From assembly GCF_023634845.1 (NCBI RefSeq), contig NZ_JAMLJL010000001.1, positions 310,001-374,000 on the forward strand: 64,000 nucleotides of DNA, written 5' to 3'. Position 1 is the first letter of the stretch. Every line of letters starts with the position of its first letter. Below, piece by piece: positions 19,387 to 29,689 of this stretch. A program made the translations under genes and the position numbers. The notes under the pieces are model-generated. The model made no database searches. It worked only from the letters and a program-made list of their open reading frames with translations, and had not been told where the DNA came from. The DNA comes from Flavobacterium amniphilum. GTDB lineage: Bacteria; Bacteroidota; Bacteroidia; Flavobacteriales; Flavobacteriaceae.

Positions 19387-19925
19387 AGTTTAAAGTTTTC
19401 CAGTGGATTTGTACTGTTCCAGATAGTTCCCAAGAGCGCTACCTCATCGAAACCGGCTTTTAATGTTTTTGTTATGTTTTGCTGTGATATTCCGCCCAAA
19501 GCCACCAGTTTTGTGTTGAAATTGGTCCGTTCTTTTACTGACTCCAGAAGATTAATTTCCGAATGGTAACCCGGTTTTGAAATACTGGGATAGACCGGAC
19601 TCAAAAAAGCGTAGCCATAATTGTTTTCCAAAGCATTGAATTCGGCAATTGAATGTGTTGAAGCGGAAAGGGCGAAATTTGCCTTTTCAATTTCTGCTTC
19701 CGGATTGTGTAAGCGGTTTATTCCGAAGGAACCTGACAGATGATGGTGGCTGTGTAAAACCAGCTGACTGTTGAAATCACTTCCGATGGCTGTTAATAAC
19801 GAAATCATTTCCGCTTCTGAATAGTCAGGTTTGCGGATATGTAGTAACTCCAATCCACTTTCAAAAAGGGAACGGATGATGCTTATTTCATTGTGAACAG
19901 CCACCGGATTTGTGATTACTATCAT
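19359..19925 (-). CDS. ThiE-related TenI-like protein (short paralogue)
   Basis: 188 residues of the thiamine-phosphate synthase/TenI barrel: LLHIRKPDYSEAE near the start, FLSPVYPSISKPGYHS in the middle and LVALGGISQQNITKTLKAGF at the end. The ThiE substrate motif INDHVD-ADGIHLG is replaced by LHSHHHLSGSFGINRLHN, so the synthase activity is probably lost. TenI proteins act as thiazole tautomerases, and the placement between thiC and thiD supports that, but this is inference. Confidence 0.78.
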   Translation of the reverse strand: MIVITNPVAVHNEISIIRSLFESGLELLHIRKPDYSEAEMISLLTAIGSDFNSQLVLHSHHHLSGSFGINRLHNPEAEIEKANFALSASTHSIAEFNALENNYGYAFLSPVYPSISKPGYHSEINLLESVKERTNFNTKLVALGGISQQNITKTLKAGFDEVALLGTIWNSTNPLENFKLCQQTVHSF

Positions 19926-20011
19926 TTTAATGATGAGTTATGAATTATAAGTTATGAGTGATTAGTTAGAGAAAACTACCTCTTGAATTCTTTCTTTTTC
20001 TTGTCTCATAT

Positions 20012-21844
<1,833 letters not shown>

Positions 21845-21889
21845 TTATGAGTTATGAATGATAAGTTATAAGTTCTTAAAAGTGATGGT

Positions 21890-22045
21890 TTCTGCCCGGG
21901 ATGGAAGCGGATAGCCCGTAAAGGCAAGAGCCGTAAAAAACAGGTTTTGAAAGCGGCGACCGGAGGAAGCGGCTTGCAAGGCCATGTTTTGAGGCTTTTG
22001 ACTGCGGACTTGCAGCGGACAGCCCGGAAGGCAGCCTTATTATCC
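21890..22045. repeat. GC-rich intergenic element between thiS and thiC
   Basis: This block is far richer in G+C than its surroundings and is bounded by related copies of AGCGGATAGCCCG (21906-21918) and AGCGGACAGCCCGG (22016 onward), plus internal AAGCGGC repeats near 21950 and 21968. On the operon mRNA it reads GGGCTGTCCGCT ... GGGCTATCCGCT. The pattern resembles dispersed intergenic elements I have seen in flavobacterial genomes. No coding potential is evident. Confidence 0.6.
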
Positions 22046-22246
22046 GCCTTGCGTGGCTGTGATGATGAGAATATCGTCGGTTTCGGAGAGGGAAGTGGTA
22101 TCCCATTCTTTTTTAGGAATCACCGAATTGTTGATGGCAAGGGCAATACCGTTTTGTTTGTTGGGGAATTCAAGGTCAAGTAATGCCTGAACAGTGAGCG
22201 TTGCTGCGTCGAATTGTTTCTGTTGGTTGTTGATTTTCAGTTCCAT
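22040..22246 (-). CDS. thiS: Thiamine sulfur-carrier protein ThiS
   Basis: 68 residues from the ATG at 22246 (MELKINNQQKQFD); a longer frame to 22300 reaches into the leader. The ubiquitin-like fold is indicated by NNSVIPKKEWDTTSLSETDD, and the protein ends in ITATQGG, the Gly-Gly tail that ThiF adenylates and that becomes the thiocarboxylate sulfur donor for ThiG. It is the first gene after the TPP riboswitch. Confidence 0.92.
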   Translation of the reverse strand: MELKINNQQKQFDAATLTVQALLDLEFPNKQNGIALAINNSVIPKKEWDTTSLSETDDILIITATQGG

Positions 22247-22325
22247 TCCTGTTGGTTTTAGTATGTAACAATACTTTAGGAATGGCTGCAATGCGTGCAT
22301 GAATGCACTGTATATGAAGTCATCT

Positions 22326-22405
22326 TACTTTTCCCTACGCTAGTATTAACCAGATCAGGTTCAGAGGGTAAAATCTCAGCCTGCATGATGCAGACACCCC
22401 TAAAG
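22326..22405 (-). promoter_or_regulatory. TPP riboswitch (THI element) controlling the thiamine operon
   Basis: Read on the minus strand, the element contains the conserved blocks GGGGTGTCTGCATCATGCAG, CTGAGA, ACCCTCTGAACCTGATCTGG and TTAATACTAGCGTAGGGAA in the correct order. These are the near-invariant P2-P5 sequences of the THI box. It sits about 80 bases upstream of thiS and should turn the operon down when thiamine pyrophosphate is plentiful. Confidence 0.95.
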
Positions 22406-22410
22406 CGAGA

Positions 22411-22418
22411 CAAATGTA
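22411..22418 (-). promoter_or_regulatory. Probable -7 box (TACATTTG) of the thiamine operon
   Basis: On the minus strand TACATTTG matches TAnnTTTG and lies immediately upstream of the riboswitch, so transcription would start at its 5' edge. Confidence 0.6.
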
Positions 22419-22430
22419 GGATTTTTTATT

Positions 22431-22470
22431 AAAAGATTGAAGGATTGAAAGATTAAAAGATTGAAGGAGT
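22431..22470. repeat. GATTGAAA/GATTAAAA short direct repeats
   Basis: Four imperfect copies of an 8-10 base unit (AAGATTGAA, GGATTGAAA, GATTAAAA, GATTGAAGG). A similar run is at 62206-62237. It lies in the 435-base gap between thiS and tag. Confidence 0.7.
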
Positions 22471-22569
22471 TTATGGTTTGTGGTTTATTGTTGTTGGGAT
22501 TATCTTCAATTCCTGATAATCTTATACTTGAATATTATAGTACCTTTGCCCGTGAGTATAGTACTAAAA

Positions 22570-22613
22570 GAGTGCTACAACAGTGCTACAACAGTGCTAT
22601 ATCTACGCTATAT
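22570..22613. repeat. 11-bp tandem repeat array (four units)
   Basis: Units AGTGCTACAAC, AGTGCTACAAC, AGTGCTATATC, TACGCTATATC follow one another without spacing, preceded by AGTACTAAAAG and followed by TCTTAC. The same framework, with ACTATATC units, is found at 62542-62575. A TACCTTTG box at 22541-22548 could promote a transcript through it. Confidence 0.8.
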
Positions 22614-22681
22614 CTCTTACTTTGATCAATGGTTCAAAAACATTAATATAATGGATGAATTTTAGCACTGTTGAGTGTTTA

Positions 22682-23239
22682 TTATTTTCTTTTCCAGCAG
22701 TCTTCGATGTGGTCGTTCACCATACCTGTAGCCTGCATGTGGGCATAAACGACGGTGGAACCCACGAATTTGAATCCGCGTTTTTTCAGATCCTTGCTCA
22801 GTTTGTCTGATATTTCGGTGGTAGCGGGTACATCTTTCAGGGCTTTGGGATTGTTGTCGATGGGTTTACCGTTTACAAAGTCCCAGATGTATTTGGAAAA
22901 GGTTCCGAATTCTTCCTGGACTTTCATAAAAGCCTGCGCATTAGTTACGGTAGCTTTGATTTTTAGTCCGTTACGTATAATTCCGGCATCTTCTTTTAAG
23001 GCGTCCATTTTAGCCTCATCGTAAGCCGCTACTTTTTTGTAATCGAAGTTATCAAAAGCCTTACGGAAGTTTTCCCGTTTGGCTAAAATGGTGTACCAGC
23101 TTAGTCCGGCCTGAAAGGTTTCCAATACTAAAAATTCAAAGATTGCTGCATCATCATATATGGGATTTCCCCATTCATTATCGTGATAATCACGGTATAA
23201 ATCATCTTTTTCACACCAGCCACAACGTATTTTTTCCAT
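22682..23239 (-). CDS. tag: DNA-3-methyladenine glycosylase I
   Basis: 185 residues. Zinc-binding and substrate residues typical of Tag are present: RCGWCEKDDLYRDYHDNEWG at the start, FEFLVLETFQAGLSWYTIL (about 30-48) and the C-terminal HMQATGMVNDHIEDCW. It removes 3-methyladenine from alkylated DNA. It stands alone between an intergenic repeat region and the divergent thioredoxin-like gene. Confidence 0.96.
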   Translation of the reverse strand: MEKIRCGWCEKDDLYRDYHDNEWGNPIYDDAAIFEFLVLETFQAGLSWYTILAKRENFRKAFDNFDYKKVAAYDEAKMDALKEDAGIIRNGLKIKATVTNAQAFMKVQEEFGTFSKYIWDFVNGKPIDNNPKALKDVPATTEISDKLSKDLKKRGFKFVGSTVVYAHMQATGMVNDHIEDCWKRK

Positions 23240-23306
23240 TTTTTATAGTTTTTAGTAGAGTTTGAATTTTGAATTAGTCGTAAATTTACACTAAATTTTT
23301 AATGAA

Positions 23307-23930
23307 ATGAAAACTGAAATTGCACACAGCTTTTTGAACAGCCACAGCTATCCGGAGTACCGTAAAATTGTTTCGGATCTTTTAGCGGCAGGCCAATCAT
23401 CAGGAAATGAACAGACTGAAGAATTATTACACTACAGCAAATTGAATGAAGTGAGGATGAACCGTTTGGACAAAACGATTCATGTTGATGAAAATGTAAT
23501 CAGGAAAATACAAGCCTTAAAAAAGGAATACATCTGGCTGACTTTAACGGAAGGATGGTGTGGTGATGCGGCACAAATTGTTCCGGTATTGTTCAAGATA
23601 GCTTCGGTAAGCGATAAAATCACGCTGAAATTGGTTTTCAGGGACGAGAATGAAGCCCTGATGAATCTTTTCCTGACAAACGGCAGCAAATCGGTTCCCA
23701 AAGTAATTGTCCTGGATGCCAAGACACACGATGTAAAAGCAACCTGGGGTCCAAGACCGGAAGGTGCGACACACCTCATCAAAAGCTATAAGGCACAATA
23801 CGGAGTGGTGGATGAAACGGCAAAGACCGAACTGCAAATGTGGTACCTGAACGACAAAGGTTTAAGTATCCAGAATGAATTAGCCGATTTAATGGAGCAT
23901 TTGGAGCATCTGATCTACCAGAAATTATAG
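23307..23930 (+). CDS. Thioredoxin-family protein with a single active-site cysteine
   Basis: 207 residues. The thioredoxin fold is marked by YIWLTLTEGWCGDAAQIVPV (near residue 75-95), NGSKSVPKVIVLD and the aromatic-rich tail. The usual CxxC is replaced by WCGDA, with one Cys, as in a widespread Bacteroidota group annotated as thioredoxin family. A disulfide reductase role is therefore doubtful; peroxide or thiol sensing is possible. It is convergent with the following gene. Confidence 0.82.
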   Translation: MKTEIAHSFLNSHSYPEYRKIVSDLLAAGQSSGNEQTEELLHYSKLNEVRMNRLDKTIHVDENVIRKIQALKKEYIWLTLTEGWCGDAAQIVPVLFKIASVSDKITLKLVFRDENEALMNLFLTNGSKSVPKVIVLDAKTHDVKATWGPRPEGATHLIKSYKAQYGVVDETAKTELQMWYLNDKGLSIQNELADLMEHLEHLIYQKL

Positions 23931-23949
23931 ATAGCCGGATTAAAGCCTA

Positions 23950-24564
23950 TTAAAATACTTTGAGAGAACCGCCGATATTGAACAGTAAGGTGTCCTGAAC
24001 ATTGTGCAGGTGGAATCTATAGGATGAAACTTCCACGAATATGGAAAAATCGGTATTCTCGTTATCTGTTTCCAGTCCCAAAGCGTATCTTTGATACAAT
24101 CCCTGCATATTACCCCTTCCTATAGCAAATCCATGTCCGATACCTGTTTGCAAAATCAAACGCATGTCTTCACTAACAGACGGGTTGAGACTCACGTTTC
24201 CATAAACCGGAACCGCCACCAAACGCTCGTTAGCTTTCCAGTCGAAACCGGTATGTGCACTTACGGATACCCATTTGTCTTTGTGGGCACCAATACCATA
24301 TTTGAATCCGATACCGTTTAGGGTAAACCAAGGGCGTGATTCGTTGTAAGACGTACTTGGGTCGTCTGCTTTGGTATTTCCGATGATGGACGTATTGAGG
24401 TCGAATTTATGAAAGAAACGTTCGCTGTTCTGTCCCGAATCGTATGTTTCTTTTTCGTTTTTAGGCTTGTAATGTTCGACTGTAGTGTATGTTGTTTGCG
24501 GTTTTTGGGCAAAAACAGTTGCAGTAGCGATTAAAAAAAGGGCAAAGAGGACTTTATTTTTCAT
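23950..24564 (-). CDS. Secreted or outer-membrane protein of unknown function
   Basis: 204 residues with a signal peptide (MKNKVLFALFLIATATVFAQ). Most of the mature part alternates polar and hydrophobic residues with many aromatics, suggesting a small beta-barrel or transporter-like outer-membrane protein (FKYGIGAHKDKWVSVSAHTG; LILQTGIGHGFAIGRGN; the end INIGGSLKVF-like). I cannot name a family. Its start overlaps the end of truB by 11 bases, so it is translated from the truB transcript. Confidence 0.7.
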   Translation of the reverse strand: MKNKVLFALFLIATATVFAQKPQTTYTTVEHYKPKNEKETYDSGQNSERFFHKFDLNTSIIGNTKADDPSTSYNESRPWFTLNGIGFKYGIGAHKDKWVSVSAHTGFDWKANERLVAVPVYGNVSLNPSVSEDMRLILQTGIGHGFAIGRGNMQGLYQRYALGLETDNENTDFSIFVEVSSYRFHLHNVQDTLLFNIGGSLKVF

Positions 24565-25273
24565 TTTTAGGGATTAAGGCGTCAAATTGTTCCGGAGTTA
24601 AGGCATTTTCAACTGAATAATCCCCAATTTTTGTCCGTCGTAAAGCTGTGAGGTGGCCACCTGATTTTAAAGCCAGTCCGAAATCATATGCCAGCGAACG
24701 GATGTATGTCCCTTTGCTGCATTGCACGCGGAAATCGATTTCAGGTAAGGCAATACGGGTAATTTCAAACTCGTGTATCGTTGTTTTTCTGGCTGCTATT
24801 TCTACTTCTTCACCGGCACGGGCATGTTCATATAACCGTTTTCCGTCTTTTTTAATTGCTGAAAAAACAGGAGGTTTCTGGTCGATTTCCCCTACGAATT
24901 GTTTGACTGTTTCGTGAATCAGTTCTTCAGAGATATGATCCGTAGGGAAGGTTGCGTGAATTGCTGTTTCCAAATCATAAGACGGAGTAGTGGCGCCCAC
25001 ATGGATGGTTCCGGTATATTCTTTGGTTTGCGCCTGTATTTCGGTGATTTTTTTAGTGAATTTACCCGTACACACAATCAATAAGCCCGATGCCAACGGA
25101 TCGAGTGTACCCGCATGACCGATTTTGAACTTCTTCGGAAGGCCTAAACGGTTTTTCAGCATGTATTTTAATTTGTTTACTGCCTGAAAAGAACTCCATG
25201 TCAGCGGTTTGTCAATCAGTAAAACCTGTCCGGTTAATATATTTTCGGTTGTGAATTGGTTTATATCCTGCAT
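24554..25273 (-). CDS. truB: tRNA pseudouridine(55) synthase
   Basis: 239 residues from the ATG at 25273, two bases before the upstream stop; an upstream ATG at 25306 would overlap that gene. GQVLLIDKPLTWSSFQAVN is the conserved opening, the catalytic aspartate is in GHAGTLDPLASGLLIV, and CSKGTYIRSLAYDFG closes the active site. It makes pseudouridine 55 in the T-loop of tRNAs. It is part of the leftward run from ftsX through uppP. Confidence 0.96.
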   Translation of the reverse strand: MQDINQFTTENILTGQVLLIDKPLTWSSFQAVNKLKYMLKNRLGLPKKFKIGHAGTLDPLASGLLIVCTGKFTKKITEIQAQTKEYTGTIHVGATTPSYDLETAIHATFPTDHISEELIHETVKQFVGEIDQKPPVFSAIKKDGKRLYEHARAGEEVEIAARKTTIHEFEITRIALPEIDFRVQCSKGTYIRSLAYDFGLALKSGGHLTALRRTKIGDYSVENALTPEQFDALIPKNEK

Positions 25274-25274
25274 T

Positions 25275-26012
25275 TTAGTGTTCCGGTTTGAATTTTCGGT
25301 CTGCAAATTTATAAAAAAGAAATGGGCCGAAGGCAGCTGCGAGATGTTTAAGCGAGTGTCCGCTAATCATTTCATTCGTAATTTGGTATACCGCTGTATC
25401 ATAGCCTTCCAGGAATTTGGCCACTGCATAGGAAACAATGATCAGCCAGAAATACTTTTTATAGCGTTGTTCTTTTTTGGAAAGAAACAAGATCAGCAGA
25501 ATGACTAAAATGGGTAAAAACTGGATGAGGGCATAGAAGCGTAAATCATCTGTGAGTATCCAATAAGCGATTGAAAGTAACCCCGTTATAAGCATTGGGT
25601 ATAACAGTCTCTTTCCTGCACTTGCATTGATAAATTCACCGATGATGACCGATAAGAACGACATAAAAGAAATTGTCATGGGCAAGCGGTCCCAGATTAA
25701 AGTGGTATTATCCGGATTGTAATGGTAATACCCCGAACCAAATCCGGTTAAAAGAATCCCGGTAAAAAACCAAATGTAATTTGTCTTCAGGCTAAAATCT
25801 TTGATGGAAACTATTTTAACCAATCCGAGGATTCCGATGATGATAAACGGCACATTGGAGATTACATTCCAGAAATTCGGAACCGAAAAAAGGGTAACGC
25901 TGTCTGAAAACTGATGGTAATTTTGGTCCTGTGTAATGGGCTTTAGAAAAAAAGCAGCCATAACCGCTATAATTGAAACAGCATACAAAACGACCAGTTG
26001 TTGTTTTGTCAT
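25275..26012 (-). CDS. Alkaline-ceramidase-like membrane hydrolase
   Basis: 245 residues with about seven transmembrane helices. The motif GFGSGYYHYNPDNTTLIWDRLPM (SxxYH, then an Asp) and the late GHSLKHLAAAFGPF (HxxxH) match the metal-binding and catalytic residues of the alkaline ceramidase/CREST superfamily. Bacteroidota make sphingolipids, so amide hydrolysis of a ceramide-like lipid is plausible, but the substrate is inferred only from the family. It sits seven bases after uppP and two before truB. Confidence 0.8.
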   Translation of the reverse strand: MTKQQLVVLYAVSIIAVMAAFFLKPITQDQNYHQFSDSVTLFSVPNFWNVISNVPFIIIGILGLVKIVSIKDFSLKTNYIWFFTGILLTGFGSGYYHYNPDNTTLIWDRLPMTISFMSFLSVIIGEFINASAGKRLLYPMLITGLLSIAYWILTDDLRFYALIQFLPILVILLILFLSKKEQRYKKYFWLIIVSYAVAKFLEGYDTAVYQITNEMISGHSLKHLAAAFGPFLFYKFADRKFKPEH

Positions 26013-26019
26013 TTGGGTT

Positions 26020-26829
26020 TTATTTGTGTAAAGAAAAATAAGCCAGTAATGCGATACCCGCTACAATACGGTACCAGCCCCAAGGTTTAAAACCATACTG
26101 TTTGATAATCCCGATAAAGAATTTTATGGCTAAAACGGCAACTAAAAAAGCAACGATATTACCGATGACAAACATCATGATGGTTTCGTTTGACTGTACA
26201 ATCAATTCGTACCCTTTCATCTGGCTGTGTTCGTAGGTTTTCAGAAATACCGAATAACAGGTAACCGCTAACATGGTAGGAACGGCAAGAAAGAATGAGA
26301 ATTCAGCTGCAACGTGACGGGATAATCCCTGTTGCATTCCGCCAATGATAGAGGCTGCACTGCGGCTTGTTCCCGGCATCATGGCCAGGCATTGCCAGAA
26401 ACCGATTGTAACCGCTTTTTTAACGGTGATATCTTCTTCAGAAGTAACGGTAGGATTTTGAAAAAAGCGGTCCACAAACAATAAGACAACACCGCCAATG
26501 ATCAATACGATGGCAATTGGAATTGGATTTCCCAATACCGCTTCGATTTTGTCGTCAAATAGCTTACCAAGGACAAGAGCGGGTACGACGGCACAGGCTA
26601 ATTTGATGAAGAATGTCATTTTGGAAAAATCAAAAAACTTCTTCCAGTATAAAACCACAACGGCCAATATGGCTCCAAACTGAATGGAAACCTGGAATAA
26701 TTTTACAAAATCATCTTCCTGGATGCCAAAATAGGAACTTGTGAAAATCATGTGTCCGGTTGAAGAAACCGGTAAGTATTCGGTTAAACCTTCAACAATG
26801 GCAATAAGTATAGCTTGCAGTAAATCCAT
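26020..26829 (-). CDS. uppP: Undecaprenyl-diphosphate phosphatase
   Basis: 269 residues, multi-pass inner-membrane protein. The two family motifs are present: EGLTEYLPVSSTGH (residues 14-27) and MPGTSRSAASIIGG (near 150). It recycles the lipid carrier of peptidoglycan synthesis and confers bacitracin tolerance. Transcribed leftward with the ceramidase-like gene and truB. Confidence 0.97.
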   Translation of the reverse strand: MDLLQAILIAIVEGLTEYLPVSSTGHMIFTSSYFGIQEDDFVKLFQVSIQFGAILAVVVLYWKKFFDFSKMTFFIKLACAVVPALVLGKLFDDKIEAVLGNPIPIAIVLIIGGVVLLFVDRFFQNPTVTSEEDITVKKAVTIGFWQCLAMMPGTSRSAASIIGGMQQGLSRHVAAEFSFFLAVPTMLAVTCYSVFLKTYEHSQMKGYELIVQSNETIMMFVIGNIVAFLVAVLAIKFFIGIIKQYGFKPWGWYRIVAGIALLAYFSLHK

Positions 26830-26903
26830 TTCTTTGTCAGTAATTGCATTAAGCAGCCACGGTTACCATCGAAATATTGAAAAAACTGTGACTGGAAGGA
26901 ATA

Positions 26904-27137
26904 TTATTTTAAAGGTTTTTTGAAAATGGAAAAAATAACGATTCCAAAACCAATTAAGACAACTGTTGGTGCCAGTCTGATTCTTCTGAAATTGAAAATC
27001 TCAGGATTGAATACTTTGGGATCGTCGCTTCCGCCACCGGCCATCAGGACAAAGCCTAAAACAATGACAGCCAAACCTATTAAAAGAAATTTATAGTTTT
27101 CCTTACCAAAAAGGAATTCTTGTTTTTTATCGTCCAT
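26904..27137 (-). CDS. DUF3098 small membrane protein
   Basis: 77 residues from the ATG at 27137 (MDDKKQEFLFGKENYKFLLI). It has two transmembrane helices separated by a short loop containing MAGGGSDDPKVFNPEIFNFRR, the typical DUF3098 pattern. The gene follows ftsX on the same strand, an arrangement common in Flavobacteriaceae and suggestive of a link to cell division or envelope work; the function is not known. Confidence 0.88.
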   Translation of the reverse strand: MDDKKQEFLFGKENYKFLLIGLAVIVLGFVLMAGGGSDDPKVFNPEIFNFRRIRLAPTVVLIGFGIVIFSIFKKPLK

Positions 27138-27209
27138 CTGATATGAATTATGTTGTTTCCGGGAGCTACAGGCAAAGTTAGCTGAGGTTCCCGGAGTCAT
27201 TTTCTGTTT

Positions 27210-28085
27210 TTAATATAAATCGTCAGTTCTCAGGTTTAGGAAACGCTGTGTAGCAAAGTGAGTACTCAACCAAGTGATTAAAACACCAATACCGAATACA
27301 CCCAACAGGATTACCGTTATTGAAAACTTGTCGTCTAAAATCCCTAAATTCGGGAAGTTAGAGTCTACATACAATAAAACCCCTAATAAGGCGATGATGG
27401 CAATACCTCCACCGATCATTCCTAATTTAACGCTTCTCCAGATGAACGGTTTTCTGATAAATGCTTTCGTAGCACCCACCATCTGCATGGTTTTGATGAT
27501 GAAACGATTGGCATAAATCGATAAACGCAGTGAACTGTTAATCAATAAAACTGCAATTACAGTTAAGAAACCACTGATGATCAAGATCCACATACTGGCC
27601 TTTTTCACGTTTTCATTCACCAGTTTTACCAATTCCTTATCGTAAATGATATCTGAGATTAATTTATTTTCCCTTAGTTTATTTTCGATTTTAAGGATAC
27701 TGTCGCTTTCCACATAAGCCGCTTTGATGTGAATGTCAAACGAGTTTTGTAGTGGATTTACCCCTAAGAATTCCATAAAATCCTCCCCGATGATATCGGA
27801 GTGGGTTTTAGCTGCCTGGTCTTTTGAAACGAAATCAACCGTTTTGGCAAATTTTGCCGCTTTCAGGCTGTCACCGAATTTCTGTAAAGTGGTATCCTGA
27901 GCTTCGTCTTTGAAATAAACCGACATGGCAATACCTTCTTTGAAATCATTTGACAGTTTCCTTGAGTTTACAACAAATAAAGCCAGTAAACCCAACATAA
28001 AAAGTACTAAGAAGACACTCAATACCACCGAAAAATAAGACGTAATTAACCTGCGTTTTTGAAATTTTTCAAAAGATGAACTCAT
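27210..28085 (-). CDS. ftsX: Cell division protein FtsX
   Basis: 291 residues. One N-terminal transmembrane helix, a periplasmic domain (about 50-165) and three further helices form the FtsX/ABC3 permease fold. Conserved stretches include MSVYFKDEAQDTTL and NRFIIKTMQMVGATKAFIRKPF. With FtsE it regulates peptidoglycan hydrolases at the septum; ftsE is not in this window. It starts the leftward run. Confidence 0.94.
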   Translation of the reverse strand: MSSSFEKFQKRRLITSYFSVVLSVFLVLFMLGLLALFVVNSRKLSNDFKEGIAMSVYFKDEAQDTTLQKFGDSLKAAKFAKTVDFVSKDQAAKTHSDIIGEDFMEFLGVNPLQNSFDIHIKAAYVESDSILKIENKLRENKLISDIIYDKELVKLVNENVKKASMWILIISGFLTVIAVLLINSSLRLSIYANRFIIKTMQMVGATKAFIRKPFIWRSVKLGMIGGGIAIIALLGVLLYVDSNFPNLGILDDKFSITVILLGVFGIGVLITWLSTHFATQRFLNLRTDDLY

Positions 28086-28160
28086 ACAACATAAATTATT
28101 TGGGGTAAAAATAACAAAGAATTTCTTTATATGAAGTTAATAACGTCCAAAGTTTCGAGA

Positions 28161-28177
28161 TTCTTATAATAAATGTA
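28161..28177 (+). repeat. 17-base direct repeat upstream of fumC
   Basis: TTCTTATAATAAATGTA occurs here and again at 29667-29683 before leuS; similarity extends about 14 bases upstream. Both copies lie in promoter regions. Confidence 0.75.
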
Positions 28178-28233
28178 CTTTTATATGAAGTTTTATATCC
28201 GGAAAATTAAAAAACAAGCAATACAAACGAAAA

Positions 28234-29619
28234 ATGGAATACAGAATTGAAAAAGATACCATGGGTGAAGTACAGGTTCCTGCCGATAAATATTGGGGAG
28301 CCCAAACCGAACGGTCGAGAAATAATTTCAAAATAGGAAATCCGGCTTCGATGCCAAAGGAAATAATTGAAGGTTTTGCCTATCTCAAAAAAGCGGCGGC
28401 TTATGCCAATTGCGATTTAGGCGTACTTCCGATTGAAAAAAGAGATGCCATCAGCGCTGTTTGTGACGAAATCCTTGCGGGTAAACTGGATGATCAGTTT
28501 CCGTTAGTTATCTGGCAAACCGGTTCGGGAACACAAAGTAACATGAACGTCAATGAAGTGATAGCCAACCGTGCCCAGGTTCTGGCCGGTCATCAAATAG
28601 GCGAAGGAGAGCAATTTATCAAAGCCAATGACGATGTGAACAAATCCCAGTCATCCAATGATACTTTCCCGACCGGCATGCACATAGCGGCCTATAAAAT
28701 GATTCTGGAAACGACTATTCCCGGAGTTGAAAAGCTTTGGGATACACTGCAGGCAAAAGCCGATGTGTTTAAGAACATAGTGAAAATCGGCCGTACGCAT
28801 TTGATGGATGCCACTCCGCTGACACTCGGACAGGAGATTTCAGGGTATGCAGCCCAATTGGATTACGGATTGAAAGCCCTTAAAAACACCTTGCCCCATC
28901 TTTCTGAAATTGCCTTGGGCGGAACGGCTGTGGGAACCGGACTGAATACTCCGGAAGGTTACGATGTAAAAGTTGCCGGATATATTTCTGAATTTACAGG
29001 CCATCCTTTTGTAACGGCACCCAATAAGTTTGAAGCTTTGGCTTCACATGATGCCATAGTCGAATCGCATGGTGCATTGAAGCAACTGGCTGTCAGTTTA
29101 AATAAAATTGCGAATGATATCCGTATGTTGGCATCGGGTCCACGCTCCGGAATAGGCGAGATTTTAATCCCCGAAAATGAACCAGGATCTTCGATCATGC
29201 CAGGGAAAGTCAACCCAACTCAATGCGAGGCACTGACGATGGTATGTGCTCAGGTGATGGGGAATGACGTGGCCATTTCGGTTGGCGGCATGCAGGGACA
29301 TTATGAGCTCAATGTGTTCAAACCGGTCATGGCGGCCAATTTCCTGCAATCGGCAAGGTTATTGGGTGATGCCTGCGTATCGTTTGATGAACATTGTGCA
29401 CAGGGAATTGAACCCAATCATGCCCGGATTAAAGAACTGGTTGATAATTCGCTGATGCTGGTGACGGCACTGAATACCAAAATCGGTTATTACAAAGCTG
29501 CCGAAATTGCACAGACCGCCCATAAAAACGGGACAACACTGAAAGAAGAAGCCATTCGTCTCGGTTATGTATCGGCGGAAGATTTTGATGCCTGGGTAAA
29601 ACCGGAAGACATGGTGTAA
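28234..29619 (+). CDS. fumC: Class II fumarate hydratase
   Basis: 461 residues. Signatures are [20 protein letters not shown] (near 100-120), [18 protein letters not shown] and the C-terminal [15 protein letters not shown] loop. It interconverts fumarate and malate in the TCA cycle. The gene stands alone and is flanked on both sides by copies of a 17-base sequence (see 28161-28177 and 29667-29683). Confidence 0.98.
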   Translation: MEYRIEKDTMGEVQVPADKYWGAQTERSRNNFKIGNPASMPKEIIEGFAYLKKAAAYANCDLGVLPIEKRDAISAVCDEILAGKLDDQFPLVIWQTGSGTQSNMNVNEVIANRAQVLAGHQIGEGEQFIKANDDVNKSQSSNDTFPTGMHIAAYKMILETTIPGVEKLWDTLQAKADVFKNIVKIGRTHLMDATPLTLGQEISGYAAQLDYGLKALKNTLPHLSEIALGGTAVGTGLNTPEGYDVKVAGYISEFTGHPFVTAPNKFEALASHDAIVESHGALKQLAVSLNKIANDIRMLASGPRSGIGEILIPENEPGSSIMPGKVNPTQCEALTMVCAQVMGNDVAISVGGMQGHYELNVFKPVMAANFLQSARLLGDACVSFDEHCAQGIEPNHARIKELVDNSLMLVTALNTKIGYYKAAEIAQTAHKNGTTLKEEAIRLGYVSAEDFDAWVKPEDMV

Positions 29620-29666
29620 ATCAGTTGATTGTCTTACACAAACTTAATGCCTTCAAAATTTCCAGT

Positions 29667-29689
29667 TTCTTATAATAAATGTAAATTTG
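29667..29689 (+). promoter_or_regulatory. Repeat copy overlapping a probable leuS -7 box
   Basis: The second copy of TTCTTATAATAAATGTA runs into TAAATTTG (29682-29689), a TAnnTTTG match. The leader down to the leuS ATG at 29773 then contains an AGTTCA/TGAACT hairpin and direct repeats of ACAAACCATAAACT. Confidence 0.5.
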
